Shown here piece by piece: positions 32,081 to 41,400 of a stretch of DNA of 64,000 bases. The stretch is from Odontocerum albicorne (taxonomy: Eukaryota; Arthropoda; Insecta; Trichoptera; Odontoceridae). Positions within the stretch are counted from its first letter, which is position 1; each line of letters begins with the position of its first letter. Below the pieces are notes generated by a model. That model was not told the DNA's origin, searched no databases, and saw nothing but the letters and a program-made list of their open reading frames with translations. A program made the position numbers and the translations under genes. The stretch is taken from NCBI GenBank assembly GCA_949825065.1, contig OX463846.1, positions 6,901,366-6,965,365 on the forward strand, written 5' to 3'.

Positions 32081-32176
32081 CAATATCTTTAGGAAACAGC
32101 CCCGTTTAAATACATCTTTAGGAAACACAACCGTTTAAATACGAGTACAACATCTTTAGGAAACACAACCGTTTAA
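32081..32176. repeat. Short tandem of a family F head phrase, three units
   Basis: ATCTTTAGGAAACA(C/G)(A/C)xCCGTTTAAA occurs at about 32084, 32113 and 32152, with a variable spacer of which one contains TACGAGTACAAC. A fourth, AACTTTAGGAAACACAACCG, lies just before the mariner at 31191. Confidence 0.75.
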
Positions 32177-32420
32177 AAACAATCATTTTTAAGGGGTCTT
32201 TATGATTATATTATATATAAAAACTACAATACATGAAAGCCGAATGAATGTATGACAATCACATATCGGAAGATCTACAAAGGTTTTTTATAGTTCGTCT
32301 TTTTTTGGTAAGTTTTTTGTGGTTTTCTTATCAAATAGACTTTTTTTAATATACTCGTATGCAGATGCGGAGCAGTACGTAATTTAAGGGGCATTTGTTA
32401 ATAATGGTGAATTTTAATCC
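32177..32420 (+). repeat. Family F, central part
   Basis: Landmarks AAAGCCGAATGAATGTATGA, CAATCACATATCGGAAGATC, TACAAAGGTTTTTTATAGTT, CGTCTTTTTTTGGTAAGTTT and GTGGTTTTCTTATCAAATAG match the centre of family F at 20830, 46190 and 63380. Confidence 0.65.
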
Positions 32421-32424
32421 CGAT

Positions 32425-32830
32425 TATTTAATTTGTTTTAATTTATTTATTTTACACATGACAAGAAATATACATAATTTGTGAAAAAACAATAATTAAT
32501 TTGGACACATAATTTTAATGGGTCTAGGTTTGTGGCCTTTCATTTGTCGTGTCCTCGGTAAAATAGGCTTTTGCCTGTATCTCACTGAGGACATATAGCA
32601 CGAAAAAATAAATCGATACTTCTTTCCGATTTTTGATTATACTCGTATAAAACCTGTTGCACATTCTCATCAATCTGGCAAACCATGACACTCAATTACA
32701 CATGTATACATCACGTGAAATCAAACTCCTCACACTTCATCACTCCAGACATATCAAAAACATTCACTCCACAATGTACCGCACATAATCACAAAAATAA
32801 AAAAACAAAAGTATAAATACAAAAAAAGCA
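32425..32830 (+). repeat. Family E dispersed repeat
   Basis: Second plus-oriented copy of the repeat at 17740: TTTTACACATGACAAGAAAT, CATAATTTTAATGGGTCTAG, CTTTCATTTGTCGTGTCCTC, CACTGAGGACATATAGCACG, TCGATACTTCTTTCCGATTT and CACTTCATCACTCCAGACAT in the same order. It directly follows a family F piece, an arrangement not seen at 17740. Confidence 0.7.
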
Positions 32831-33552
32831 CTAAAATTAAAAGCACTCTTTAGATTAGCATGTTCTCTGAATAATTCCATGCAAATACCATTTAATCATT
32901 ATTCTTATGAAATGTTTTATTTTATAGTGTTTTTTTCTTCGTAGAAAATTCATCTGTATTTTTTTATTGAATTCTTTTAAACATTTTTTAGATAAAATTG
33001 TACCATAAATGTATTGTAATCTGAATCAAAACCGTGTGTTAAAACCTAAATATTGATGTAATAATTTCAAATAAGATACTGGCAATCACCTAGTTTGTTG
33101 GATCTTGAACAAATATTATCGTATTTTTAATACCATTTGTCACATTATTCTGTTATTTTTTTTTGTATGCATAACTTATATTGTAAAGTAAAAACTTTAA
33201 ATAAGTTGAAAACAACCATCGTCAAGAAAAACTCATGTATTTTCCTTCCCCTCCGTCTTATTAAGTTAGTGAAGTCATGACCACATCGCTAGCTTACCTG
33301 GGCATGTCTTTTGTCTCAATTATTAAGTTCCATTGAAGGTTCATCCATCTTTTTCCCCTTAACACACTATCGGTAAACTTCGGACTTGTTATATCACCGA
33401 AAATTTTACGATTCCAAAAATCTAAAAAAACCAGTGGTTTTCAATTCTTTGTTTACTTTTTCTATTCAATTCTTAGATAACAAATGTTATGCTTGCATAT
33501 TTTTTTGAATTTCAATTCAAAGGACTATTTTATACAACGCCGTTTAGAGAGC
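32831..33552. other. Unassigned stretch
   Basis: A+T-rich, no recognised element. Confidence 0.45.
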
Positions 33553-33722
33553 ACTCTTATTCGGGATTCGAACCCACAAATATCAAACAAATCACGTCTG
33601 GCAGCTATAGCAGCGCTCGAGCAGATCATGTACCCAGCGGGAAGTAATACACATCAGGCATAAGAAAGAGACTGTCGGCCATAATCGACTAAATTCGGCT
33701 ATGTAGATCGTCGTCTCTGTCA
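33553..33722 (-). repeat. SINE C with tRNA-like box B, inverted partner of 33772
   Basis: On the minus strand the segment reads, from 33722 downward, GCCGATTTAG-type sequence, GATTATGGCCGACAGTCTCT, GTGTATTACTTCCCGCTGGG, then ATCTGCTCGAGCGCTGCTAT, AGCTGCCAGACG and GGGTTCGAATCCCG. The last is a perfect box B/T-loop pattern 40 bp or so after a box A-like phrase. I could not fold a complete cloverleaf, so I call it a tRNA-derived retroposon rather than a tRNA gene. Confidence 0.5.
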
Positions 33723-33771
33723 CACCCTAGAACGCTTGACAACGACTGATAAATCGTAACAGAACACGTAT

Positions 33772-33868
33772 ATGAATGACAAAGATGACGCTCTACAAAG
33801 CCGAAGTTAGCCGATTATGGCCGACAGTTTCTTTCTTAAGCCCGATGTGTATTACTTACCGCCGGGTA
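33772..33868 (+). repeat. SINE C partial copy in opposite orientation
   Basis: AGATGACGCTCTACAAAGCC, GAAGTTAGCCGATTATGGCC, GACAGTTTCTTTCTTAAGCC and CGATGTGTATTACTTACCGC form the reverse complement of 33625-33722 with few changes. The copy stops at GGGTACTGTAC, before the tRNA-like part, where a SINE A begins. The two copies form inverted arms of about 97 bp separated by 50 bp. Confidence 0.65.
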
Positions 33869-33871
33869 CTG

Positions 33872-34078
33872 TACAACACTTTCTTCGCATACAGCACAAC
33901 CTTGTGGGATTACTGCCATACGGAAATCTCCTCCAACCAACCAGAATTATGTTTATAAGGTTTTAAGTAAAAATTAGACTGAGAACTTTTTTTTTAACTG
34001 GGTTACAGCCGTAATCGAATATGTATCCTACAGGTCGAAAGACAAGCGTCATACCAACTAGGCTACTCACGTCACGAA
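33872..34078 (-). repeat. SINE A, near full length
   Basis: Plus-strand landmarks: ACACTTTCTTCGCATACAGC, TTGTGGGATTACTGCCATAC, CTCCTCCAACCAACCAG, GGTTTTAAGTAAAAATTAGA, an A/T run, CGTAATCGAATATG (eroded box B), GTCGAAAGACAAGCGTCATA and CCAACTAGGCTACTCACGTC (box A and 5' end). The order and spacing equal those of SINE A at 61058. Confidence 0.65.
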
Positions 34079-34084
34079 ATCTTC

Positions 34085-34330
34085 CACTATTAACCCGTTT
34101 TTTTTTCATTTTAATATTTAGTTACATACGCATCATCACTCCATGTTCCTTTTGGGCTAGGCAGAGAGAGCACATTTCCACTCCTTTCAATCCCCATGCA
34201 CACAACTCTTGCTTTGTTCATATCCTATACTATTTCTCATTCCTCTTTACCCTACACTGAATCAAATTTTCTACTAACATCTCCCGCGCTTTCCTCACTC
34301 TCCATTCATTTCAGGCATATATGATATTTC
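34085..34330 (-). repeat. Family D fragment
   Basis: The block GGCTAGGCAGAGAGAGCACA followed by pyrimidine-rich plus-strand DNA (TTCCTCTTTACCCTACACTG) matches the 3' part of family D at 28760 and 41195. No frame can be followed. Confidence 0.45.
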
Positions 34331-34767
34331 TTTGTTCAAGTCATTTATAATATTTCTGATTTACTAGAATTGATAACTCTGTTGAACCCGGTCCAACCTA
34401 ATTGTATTAAAGCTTTGCAATGAAGGTGGAAATAAACATCTCTAAATCCACAAACCAGACAATGGAGTATTTTTTCGAATGTTTGGTCAAATTCGCTAAA
34501 TTGCATTTTATCATACAGATTGTATTGTTAACAATCAAAATGTAATTAAGTAAAATCTGAGGTTTTATCCAAATAAATCTTTTTTATATATACGCATTTA
34601 AAAAGCGCCAAATGCTTCGCCTCAAAAATCCAATACATTTTTTTGCAATTTGAATACAAAAATGATCTTTTAATATCCTTGATACTGTGGTTTCATTGAT
34701 TTTTAGAGATCATTTTATTAAGAACTGGTTTTCTCGAGATAATTTTAACTGTCCTTATATTTTGTTA
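34331..34767. other. Unassigned stretch
   Basis: A+T-rich, no recognised element. Confidence 0.45.
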
Positions 34768-34870
34768 TTTGTTTTATCAAACACTGTTTATTCTACTTTT
34801 TTTTATAACGGTATAACTCTACCGGTTTCAAGGCTTTCACCTCATCTCAGGGGAGCACAAACAAGACTTT
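34768..34870 (-). repeat. Penelope-like terminal sequence fragment
   Basis: TTTATCAAACACTGTTTATT, ATAACGGTATAACTCTACCG, GTTTCAAGGCTTTCACCTCA and TCAGGGGAGCACAAACAAGA match 56493-56582, which lies just behind a Penelope-type GIY-YIG endonuclease. One A of the CTTCAGG series is missing here. The fragment is joined directly to a LINE C-terminus at about 34875, with GGGGAGCACAAA repeated at the junction (34850 and 34876). Confidence 0.7.
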
Positions 34871-34875
34871 AGTCA

Positions 34876-35175
34876 GGGGAGCACAAAGAACTTGTCTTAC
34901 CTACGAGGAGTCTTCCGATTCTTTGGACACATTACTCATGGTCAAGGAGACAGTTTGATGAGGTTTGTGGTTACTGAAAGCGTGGAAAAATGACTCACAA
35001 TATGACAGTTCCCAATGCGTTGGACTGACCAAGTGAAAGACGTTACAGGACTATCCTTAACAAATGCGCTTCAAACCGTGGAGTCCAGGGATGAATGGAG
35101 AGAATTCGTCAAGGGATTTCATGGGAGTCACGATGCTCTGTCATGAGCTACATGACAAGACGATAATGATGCATA
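34876..35175 (+). pseudogene. RTE-type LINE C-terminal end
   Basis: Allowing stops and frameshifts, the plus strand reads YLRGVFRFFGHITHGQGDSL, MRFVVTESVEK, then FPMRWTDQVKDVTGLSLTNA, LQTVESRDEWREFVKGFHGS and HDALS. The GxxSLMRxVVxGxVEGxRxRGRxPxRWxDQVKxxTG pattern followed by a DREEWRxFV block is the usual end of this LINE type. The arginine-rich REGR box is lost. Roughly the last 90 residues remain. Confidence 0.65.
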
Positions 35176-35180
35176 TTCTT

Positions 35181-35943
35181 AATTTTGAAAGTTTTTCCTC
35201 AGGTGAATACGTTTCAGAAAATTTATCCTTATTGATTTGGTACGTTCTGAAATATTTTCATTGAACGAATAAGAATATTTGATTTATTTCCGTCTTACAC
35301 AATCAAAACGAAATAAATAAATTTTAAAACTTTAAAATCCTAAGTAAGTCTATTAACTTTACAATCCGCCTATTTCAGCTATCAGAGATCATCATCATAC
35401 CAATTTATTGTCATCCGTCCGGGCTCGAATTGCGAGGGACAGTCGAAAAGTTTTATCCGGCTTTTATCTTAATCTTTTCAAGTAGATGGCGACCCTTTAT
35501 TTCTATAAATTTGTAGACGCTATCAGATGGGAAGACATCGTACGATTTCCGGTCCGAGTGTCAATACTCCGGACCTTTGACATAAGAATAACTCGTCTAA
35601 GACAAATTGAAGGACTCATAGCCAATGTGATCCTCGCAGAAAAGGATTTAAGTGGAAGTTTTTATCTTAGGATGTTGACAATGTGAACGAAATTCGCACG
35701 ACAGCTGGATATTGGCAAGTTGCTTTTTGCATGATTTTCCGATTGTTGTACGCCAAACGAACTCCCCAGAGATGAACCCGAAAGTTCTGGAATCGTAGAG
35801 TAATCTGGTAACGAGATCCTTTATAGAAAAGGGGTTGTCAATCTATGGGTAGAGTACACATTTTTAATTATTTTACTGAAAAAATATATAATAATGGTAA
35901 AGACACGATTATCATATAATATACTGCCTTTTTTAATAAGAAA
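35181..35943. other. Unassigned stretch, G+C-richer patch at 35395-35830
   Basis: The patch 35395-35830 has more G+C than its surroundings and holds a 66-codon frame at 35486 (IRWEDIVRFPVRVSILRTFD). Its charged, arginine-rich nature recalls LINE C-terminal tails, but I cannot match it to any pattern. I record it as possible mobile-element DNA. Confidence 0.4.
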
Positions 35944-36420
35944 ATGGATAAAAACTTTCTAATATTTTTTCCACTGGTCTTATGCTGCTCGGACGAAAAG
36001 CATCGTAATTGTGAGTTTTCTTGTTTTCAGTCCATTTCTTTGAAAGATTTGATTAAATTAGTTAAATCGTATCCAAATAAACAATGTGTTTTAGATTTTA
36101 TACCAAGTTGGTTGTTGAAGAAATGTTTAGATCTTCGTACGCCTGTGAGTCAGAATATTGGCAATGGGTCACTTTCAGCCTCTATGATGCCCGTCGCGCT
36201 AAAAACGTATATTATAACTCCATTGCTAAAAAAAACAAATTAAGTTCCAAATAATTTAGATAATCACACACCGGTTTCTAATTTACCGCTTTTATCGAAA
36301 CTTATTGAAAAAAACATTTCTTCTCAAATTTAGTCATGTATACATCACTAAGCAAACTTGTTTCAAGTAATCCACCGTTTTAAGACTGGTGTCAGATTTG
36401 TTGACTGGTATAGAACAATG
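35944..36420 (+). pseudogene. CR1/Jockey-type LINE reverse transcriptase N-terminal region
   Basis: The frame reads SLKDLIKLVKSYPNKQCVLD, FIPSWLLKKCLDLRTPVSQN, IGNGSLSASMMPVALKTYII, TPLLKKTN, a TAA at 36241, then NNLDNHTPVSNLPLLSKLIE and KNISSQI. The pattern xLxxIIxSxPNKSCxLDPIPTWLLKxC-xxLKxAxVxPLLKKxxLD-xxLxNYRPVSNLxFLSKxIEK is characteristic of the stretch just before polymerase motif A in CR1-like LINEs. The P of DPIP is F here and the expected NYRPVSN is NHTPVSN. The catalytic domain is absent downstream. Confidence 0.8.
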
Positions 36421-36599
36421 TAAAATTATTTAGTTAGCTTGAGAAGAATATTATATATAAGTTATCCATTTATTATTATTATTTTAGCGTGTGTCCTAGT
36501 AGGACGTGCTGATAATGATGTTGTTGACATCTCTGTATTCGCTTTAGTCGAATTCTGTGTTCCTTTTCGTTCGGGGTCATCAATTTAGCGGGATGCTTA

Positions 36600-36980
36600 A
36601 TTTGATACGTCGTGATGATTTTGATGTGTTTGTATTTAAAATAAAATACGTCGATTCAGGAATGCGATAAAAGTGAGAGTGAATAGTCGGTAAATAATAA
36701 ACAGAAATGAATGGTCAAGTGAATAATAACAAGTGCCTTTATTCATCGATAAGTAGGTATATTTAGAATTTCAGAACGGGACGCGTGACTGCGTCCGCGG
36801 TATATCTCGATCTCACTCCTGCGCGTGCTGAGGTGGTCGCAAGCGCTGCGGATACTACAGTGGGTAGGATATTTATTGTCGAAACGGCGAGACGGCGTGA
36901 TATGTTCTCTTTCTACCTTGGAATGCGATGTAAATATTATTTGCGTGTAAACAGTGTTGACGTTTCTGGTATGTGACAAT
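36600..36980 (-). repeat. Possible solo LTR remnant 1
   Basis: The island is richer in G+C and CG steps than its flanks. On the minus strand it starts at about 36976 with TGTCACATACCAGAAACGTC, has CG-rich promoter-like sequence, then a GATGAATAAAGGCACTTGTT polyadenylation-like signal and a T-rich end. TG at the start and an AATAAAG signal in the second half fit an LTR, but I could not find the closing CA with a matching target duplication. Shares short phrases (GACGGCG, ATATGT, TTTATTGTC) with 37735-38115. Confidence 0.35.
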
Positions 36981-37058
36981 TGTACATATCCAGAGGTTGA
37001 TTCATCGGTCGTTGACCCGGCATGTTGACAATATTTTAGGGACGTGGGTACCCTACAT

Positions 37059-37172
37059 TATCAAACAAATGACTTATAAAGCGCTGTTCCATTACGGTTA
37101 TCAAACAAATGACTTATAAAGCGCTATTCCATTTCGATTATGAAACAAATGACTTATAAAGCGCTGTTCCAA
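37059..37172. repeat. 40-bp tandem repeat, three units
   Basis: TATCAAACAAATGACTTATA begins at 37059, 37099 and (TATGAAACAA) 37139, each followed by AAGCGCT(G/A)TTCCA. The period is 40 bp. It lies between the two LTR-like islands. Confidence 0.9.
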
Positions 37173-37734
37173 TACATGTTTTTCTCTTTAACAACTTTGT
37201 GTAAATGAATTTATAAAACCAAGCTCATAAGCGCCATTTAAACTCGAGTTGAATTAGGTCTGAAAGTATAACATGAAAGTCAAAAATTATTTAAGAAATA
37301 AACAACGTATTTTATACGAGACTGTTTGAACGGGCAATTATGCCTCTTATTTAAAAATGTATATACATACTTAAAGCCTAATGCGTTTCAATCTCATATC
37401 CGGAGATCTACAAAGGTTCCTTAATTTATTTTCATACTTAAACATAGTACATCTGTCTGGCTGCCGTATTGCTATTTCAACCAAACACCCAGCTCATCTT
37501 GCATACATTAAACTGTTTTAATACATGGCGGATTTTACAAAAAATATATATGTGCGTTTAAATTTAAGTAATAAAACAAATATACCATAATATCTATCAA
37601 TAATGATAGAACTAGAGGAAAAAATTCGTTTAAGGATAAGGAATGAAGCTGAAAGAAAATAATGATGAAAGGATATTCTGAGTGATGTAATATTTTTTTC
37701 AGTTCTCTTTAACATATTTTAGGAACGGTTGTTC
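37173..37734. other. Unassigned stretch
   Basis: A+T-rich. A scrap of family F (CTCATATCCGGAGATCTACA) is seen at 37394-37418. Nothing else is recognised. Confidence 0.45.
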
Positions 37735-38115
37735 CTTAAATGAGAGATGATGAGGATGATTGTTGATTTAATAAAACTCGTTTGAAATTGGAATATGCAA
37801 AGAGAGATTTATTGATAAACGTCGGTATTTATAATATTTGGAATGTGCGCGAGACGGCGCAAGAGATATGTCGCTGTCTCGTCTCCGCCTCACAATATAT
37901 TTATTGTCATCACGTAGGGTATTCGTTGTTTTGTAGGACAGCGCGGAAGATATGTTGGCGTCTCACTCACGCTGTTCGCTAGTAGTGAGTTCAATGACCG
38001 CGCGACGACCTTTGCCCAGCGTCATCTCACATTCCTTGCAGAGCGAGTTCAATGACCAAGTGGCCAAAGGTCGCCTCAGTGGGTTCAGTGACCGCACGCA
38101 CGATCGCTACAATAT
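37735..38115 (-). repeat. Possible solo LTR remnant 2
   Basis: Minus strand: TGTAGCGATCGTGCGTGCGG at the 38111 end, GAACTCACTACTAGCGAACA, a CG-rich middle (GAGGCGGAGACGAGACAGCG), then ATCAATAAATCTCTCTTTGC as a polyadenylation-like signal. The region is G+C-rich against its flanks and internally holds near-repeats (GAGTTCAATGACC at 37987 and 38046, TTCAGTGACCGC at 38085). Boundaries and target duplications are not resolved. Confidence 0.35.
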
Positions 38116-38159
38116 CAAATTCTAAGTCCATAAACCCCTGGTTGTAGATAAGTTAATCA

Positions 38160-38470
38160 CCTTAGTATCTCAATGCATCGATCTTTCTATCATTCAAGAA
38201 TTAGCAATTGCCGAAATATATTACACAACAAGGTGGTAATAGATAACGTACTTCGGGTGTCTTGCTTGAAAATACAATGAAAGTCTCTAGAAGTTGATGA
38301 TCCCGGGCACAGTTGTAATAAAACGAGCTAGAGGAAGGTTTAGAAGATGAATGCACCAAATAAAGGATTTAACAGGATCCTCGTTAAATGTTGCAATCAA
38401 CATAGACTAGGACCGGGTAGGATGGAGACAAATGACCCATCAAGTTTCAAATATAGTACAGGACCAAGAA
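38160..38470 (+). pseudogene. RTE-type LINE C-terminal end (family H)
   Basis: Plus-strand frames give VSIIQELAIAEIYYTTR, YFGCLA, KYNESL, KLMIPGTVVIKRARGRFRRW, MHQIKDLTGSSLNVAINID and GWRQMTHQVSN. These equal the order of pieces in 43054 (PIMKNTETLSTTCRKINLTY, ESREKLVTMRTVEGRRARGK, RWTDQIKELTGFSL) and in 62830. It is a 5'-truncated, frameshifted copy. Confidence 0.65.
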
Positions 38471-38815
38471 ACTCAGCATTGAGGACGCAATTAAGAAGAA
38501 AATTCATTTTGAAGAGCCCCTGTCTGTATGTGGATCAAACACATCAAAAGTTTCAATTTTAAATTAAACTGATGCACATGTGCATATTTTTATTGATGAG
38601 CGCTGACTTCTAAATTTAAAAGAACCCTTTATTCAAATTATTTAAAAAGTCCAGCATTAATGTTAATACGGGGAAATCGCGATTTATTTTATTTTAAAAT
38701 TTATAATTTCTTACCATTTTGTAACAAAAACGTTATCTCATTTTGTAACAAAAACGTTAGAAAATAAAATTTGGAAGTGTTGTCACAATAAGAAAAGTAC
38801 AAAATATAATAAGGA
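38471..38815. other. Unassigned stretch
   Basis: A+T-rich. CATTTTGTAACAAAAACGTTA is doubled at 38716 and 38738. Confidence 0.45.
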
Positions 38816-38962
38816 AGATTATCCAAACTTTCTTACACGTGATTTAATATGGTATGTGAAAAACCCTGAAACAAAATTCATGCTTAATAATCGCTACCAA
38901 GGATCAAACCCTAAATTTCTAGACGGAAGGTGAAAACTTTAAAACCAGGTCATGGATTTTAT
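38816..38962 (-). repeat. SINE A fragment with head
   Basis: Plus strand: TCTTACACGTGATTTAATAT, GTGAAAAACCCTGAAACAAA, CGCTACCAAGGATCAAACCC (reverse of box B), GACGGAAGGTGAAAACTTTA and AAACCAGGTCATGGATTTTA (reverse of box A and 5' end). Matches SINE A with more changes than the 61-kb copies. Confidence 0.55.
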
Positions 38963-40329
38963 AATTCGTCACTTCTTTTATCTGTTTTACCATTAAAATA
39001 AAATGTTTTTATATATCCAGCAACATTATAACGTTTTCTTTATACTATACTATTTTATGTGATAAATATATTTCCGTTACACCATTCGTTCAACTTGATC
39101 AAATGAGTCTTTTTATGTAGAGTAAAAATTAATTATTCATTTAATTAATCTATCAATAGAAGTTACTCTGAATAAATAATTATTTGAGTTGGATATGTTT
39201 TGGATTTCAATAACTGTATTTAAAAAGAATACGTATTTTAGTATATTTTGACTTACCTGATGACAAGTGGTACATCCTAGTTACTCTTAAATGTTTCGTT
39301 TGATTTTTATTTATAGAATTTTCTTATTAATTAATTGAAATCTCGTTTGAGTAACAGTTTTGTATTACTTCTCGTCTAAGTGGATTTTTTTAATAACTTG
39401 TATTCTAAGAAACTTTATTAATCTACGAGTGTATTAAAATATATACTAATTTGTTTTCTAATGAACCATTGATATAAAATTGTGATCAATAACATATTTT
39501 TAAAGTACTTTTATCAAAATAAAACATACTGTTTCGCCCTTGAGGAGAATGTGCTCTCTTGACAGAACTTTTATGAATTATAATTTTAATATTATTACCA
39601 TCAAGTAGAAAAAATAAACAACCGTTTAAAAACTACACTTTTGTATAAAAAAATGTAATATTTGAAACCCGAAAACACAGAGCACAAATGTTTTAAACCA
39701 CTATAACTAACGTAACAATACGCGAATGCGGTTTTGTTTATTTGTTTGAACAAATCTCAAGTGTCACTGTGATCACTAGGGATTTGAACATAATATTAAA
39801 TTAAAAACAAAAGTTTAGGGCAAAATATTGATTTCAATAGCAATGTACTTTAATTACTTTATTATTTAACTGGTTAACATTATAAAAGTTCTTATGTTTT
39901 ACGTATGTTAATAAAATTTGACAACATTTAAATATTTGTCACGTTTGTTAAAGCATGTAGCGGCTTGATATATTTCCGCTCTTTGGTTTTTAACCTTTTT
40001 AGGCGATGAATATTTCGATTTAGCCCCAGCAAAGCGTTTTGTTGGAATAACCTATGCGTAGTGTACGTGTACTGTCTCATCGGATACCAACAAACCAATC
40101 TGACAGGCTAGGGAAATATCTGTGCTAGCTTAATAGTTTCAGTTGTAGACAAGGTTATAAATCGAGGCACATATTCAGTGCATAAATGGAGCATGGTTGA
40201 GTGGTCTTTGTGGATAAGCCGGGATATGCAGGCCTCAAACCGTACATATTAACTGGTTTTCATTATACTATATCCAAGAAATTACTAATACTCGTTAAGT
40301 CCTTTTGTCTTTAATGAATAAGATATATT
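38963..40329. other. Unassigned stretch
   Basis: A+T-rich. 40185-40255 (GCATGGTTGAGTGGTCTTTG, then CCTCAAACCGTAC) has a weak tRNA-like look but no clear box B. Otherwise nothing is recognised. Confidence 0.45.
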
Positions 40330-40575
40330 GCACAATTTAAATTTTGTTTTAACTCATTGTAAATAAATAAAAGAATACAGGTTTATTGCTAGCAACATAG
40401 TATGTACATAATACATTTAGACACATTTCAAGAACACATTAAAAAGAGAATACATTAAAAAACAGAAGCTATCAAAAGGTCTGGGTTCATCTAATAACAT
40501 CCCTCCGGCCAAGATACACCCCACCAATATATGGCGAGCCCAGCCACGGGGACACCAGATGTTTTTCAGCCCACA
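40330..40575 (-). repeat. Family G, LINE-like 3' end
   Basis: Minus-strand copy of the repeat at 3478. Read on the plus strand: AAATAAATAAAAGAATACAG, GCTAGCAACATAGTATGTAC, CAAAAGGTCTGGGTTCATCT, CATCCCTCCGGCCAAGATAC and GGCGAGCCCAGCCACGGGGA. The minus strand has a polyadenylation-like AATAAAC and a short TTTATTTA tail at the 40330 side, supporting a retroposon 3' end. Confidence 0.6.
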
Positions 40576-40824
40576 CCTTTTATTATAGATGCTACTCAAT
40601 CATTCATACCTAAAGAAACATTTCAACATATTCAAAGAATTATTGATGATTTGCATGACCTTGATGCAGTCTTCAACTCCTATAATCGATCCTTCTGGTT
40701 AAGAAACACTTAATTAGGCACGTACTCCACAGTTCGCCATCATACATGCTAGACATGAAATAACATTCACACACGTCTAGCGCATGCAATTGTTGATATC
40801 AGATGGACAGACAGAACCTTTATA

Positions 40825-40925
40825 TTCCTTCTTTTTTGGATACCATCTGGAATCAAACCCAAAATTACCAAGTGGATGACCAACGTTTTACAAACTAGGT
40901 CACGGAGGTTGTAAATTATTTTATG
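40825..40925 (-). repeat. SINE A head fragment
   Basis: Plus strand: TACCATCTGGAATCAAACCC (reverse of box B), CAAGTGGATGACCAACGTTT and TACAAACTAGGTCACGGAGG (reverse of box A and 5' end). The 3' half is not recognisable upstream. Confidence 0.55.
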
Positions 40926-41169
40926 ATAAATTTTTTGAAAGTTTTTCAAACAGCCCACATTCTTAATGCATAATTTGGCTTTTTATAATAATATATGTTA
41001 CATTAAAGAGCCTAAATAAATATGTATGTAAATTATTTTTTTTTAATGTTTTATAATATTGTATTGAAATGTGTCTCAGCTTTGGTACCTGAGTGCAATC
41101 GATTCACGCACGCGCCTCCATCCGCCGGCGCGCGTCTATCGCACGCATACACCACATTTTACATGCACA

Positions 41170-41400
41170 CATATAACCACGCCATTTCCTGTCAGAGTAG
41201 GCAGAGTGGATAGCGTGCCAAACTATTCTATCTCAACACAAATATCCTTCGCCTCATCTACATCCATACACTTATACAACTGCTACGATTCCTCTGCCTT
41301 TTCACGTTTCGTTCTTTCAAAATATCATTCGCATGATCCAACCATACTCTCTTTGGGCTTCGTCTACCGCATCGTTTATCATCCATCACAATTTAGATTT
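41170..41400 (-). repeat. Family D fragment
   Basis: CAGAGTAGGCAGAGTGGATA, CTCATCTACATCCATACACT, TTCTTTCAAAATATCATTCG, GATCCAACCATACTCT and CGTCTACCGCATCGTTTATC match 28765-28960 in order. The minus strand is the LINE sense strand; the plus-strand frames at 41022 and 41071 are shadows of the pyrimidine-rich strand. Confidence 0.55.

Noticed and set aside
33553..33625. Possible functional tRNA gene on the minus strand
   Set aside because: Box B is perfect, but I could not form an acceptor stem or a full anticodon arm, and part of the surrounding unit recurs in inverted form at 33772, as for a SINE.
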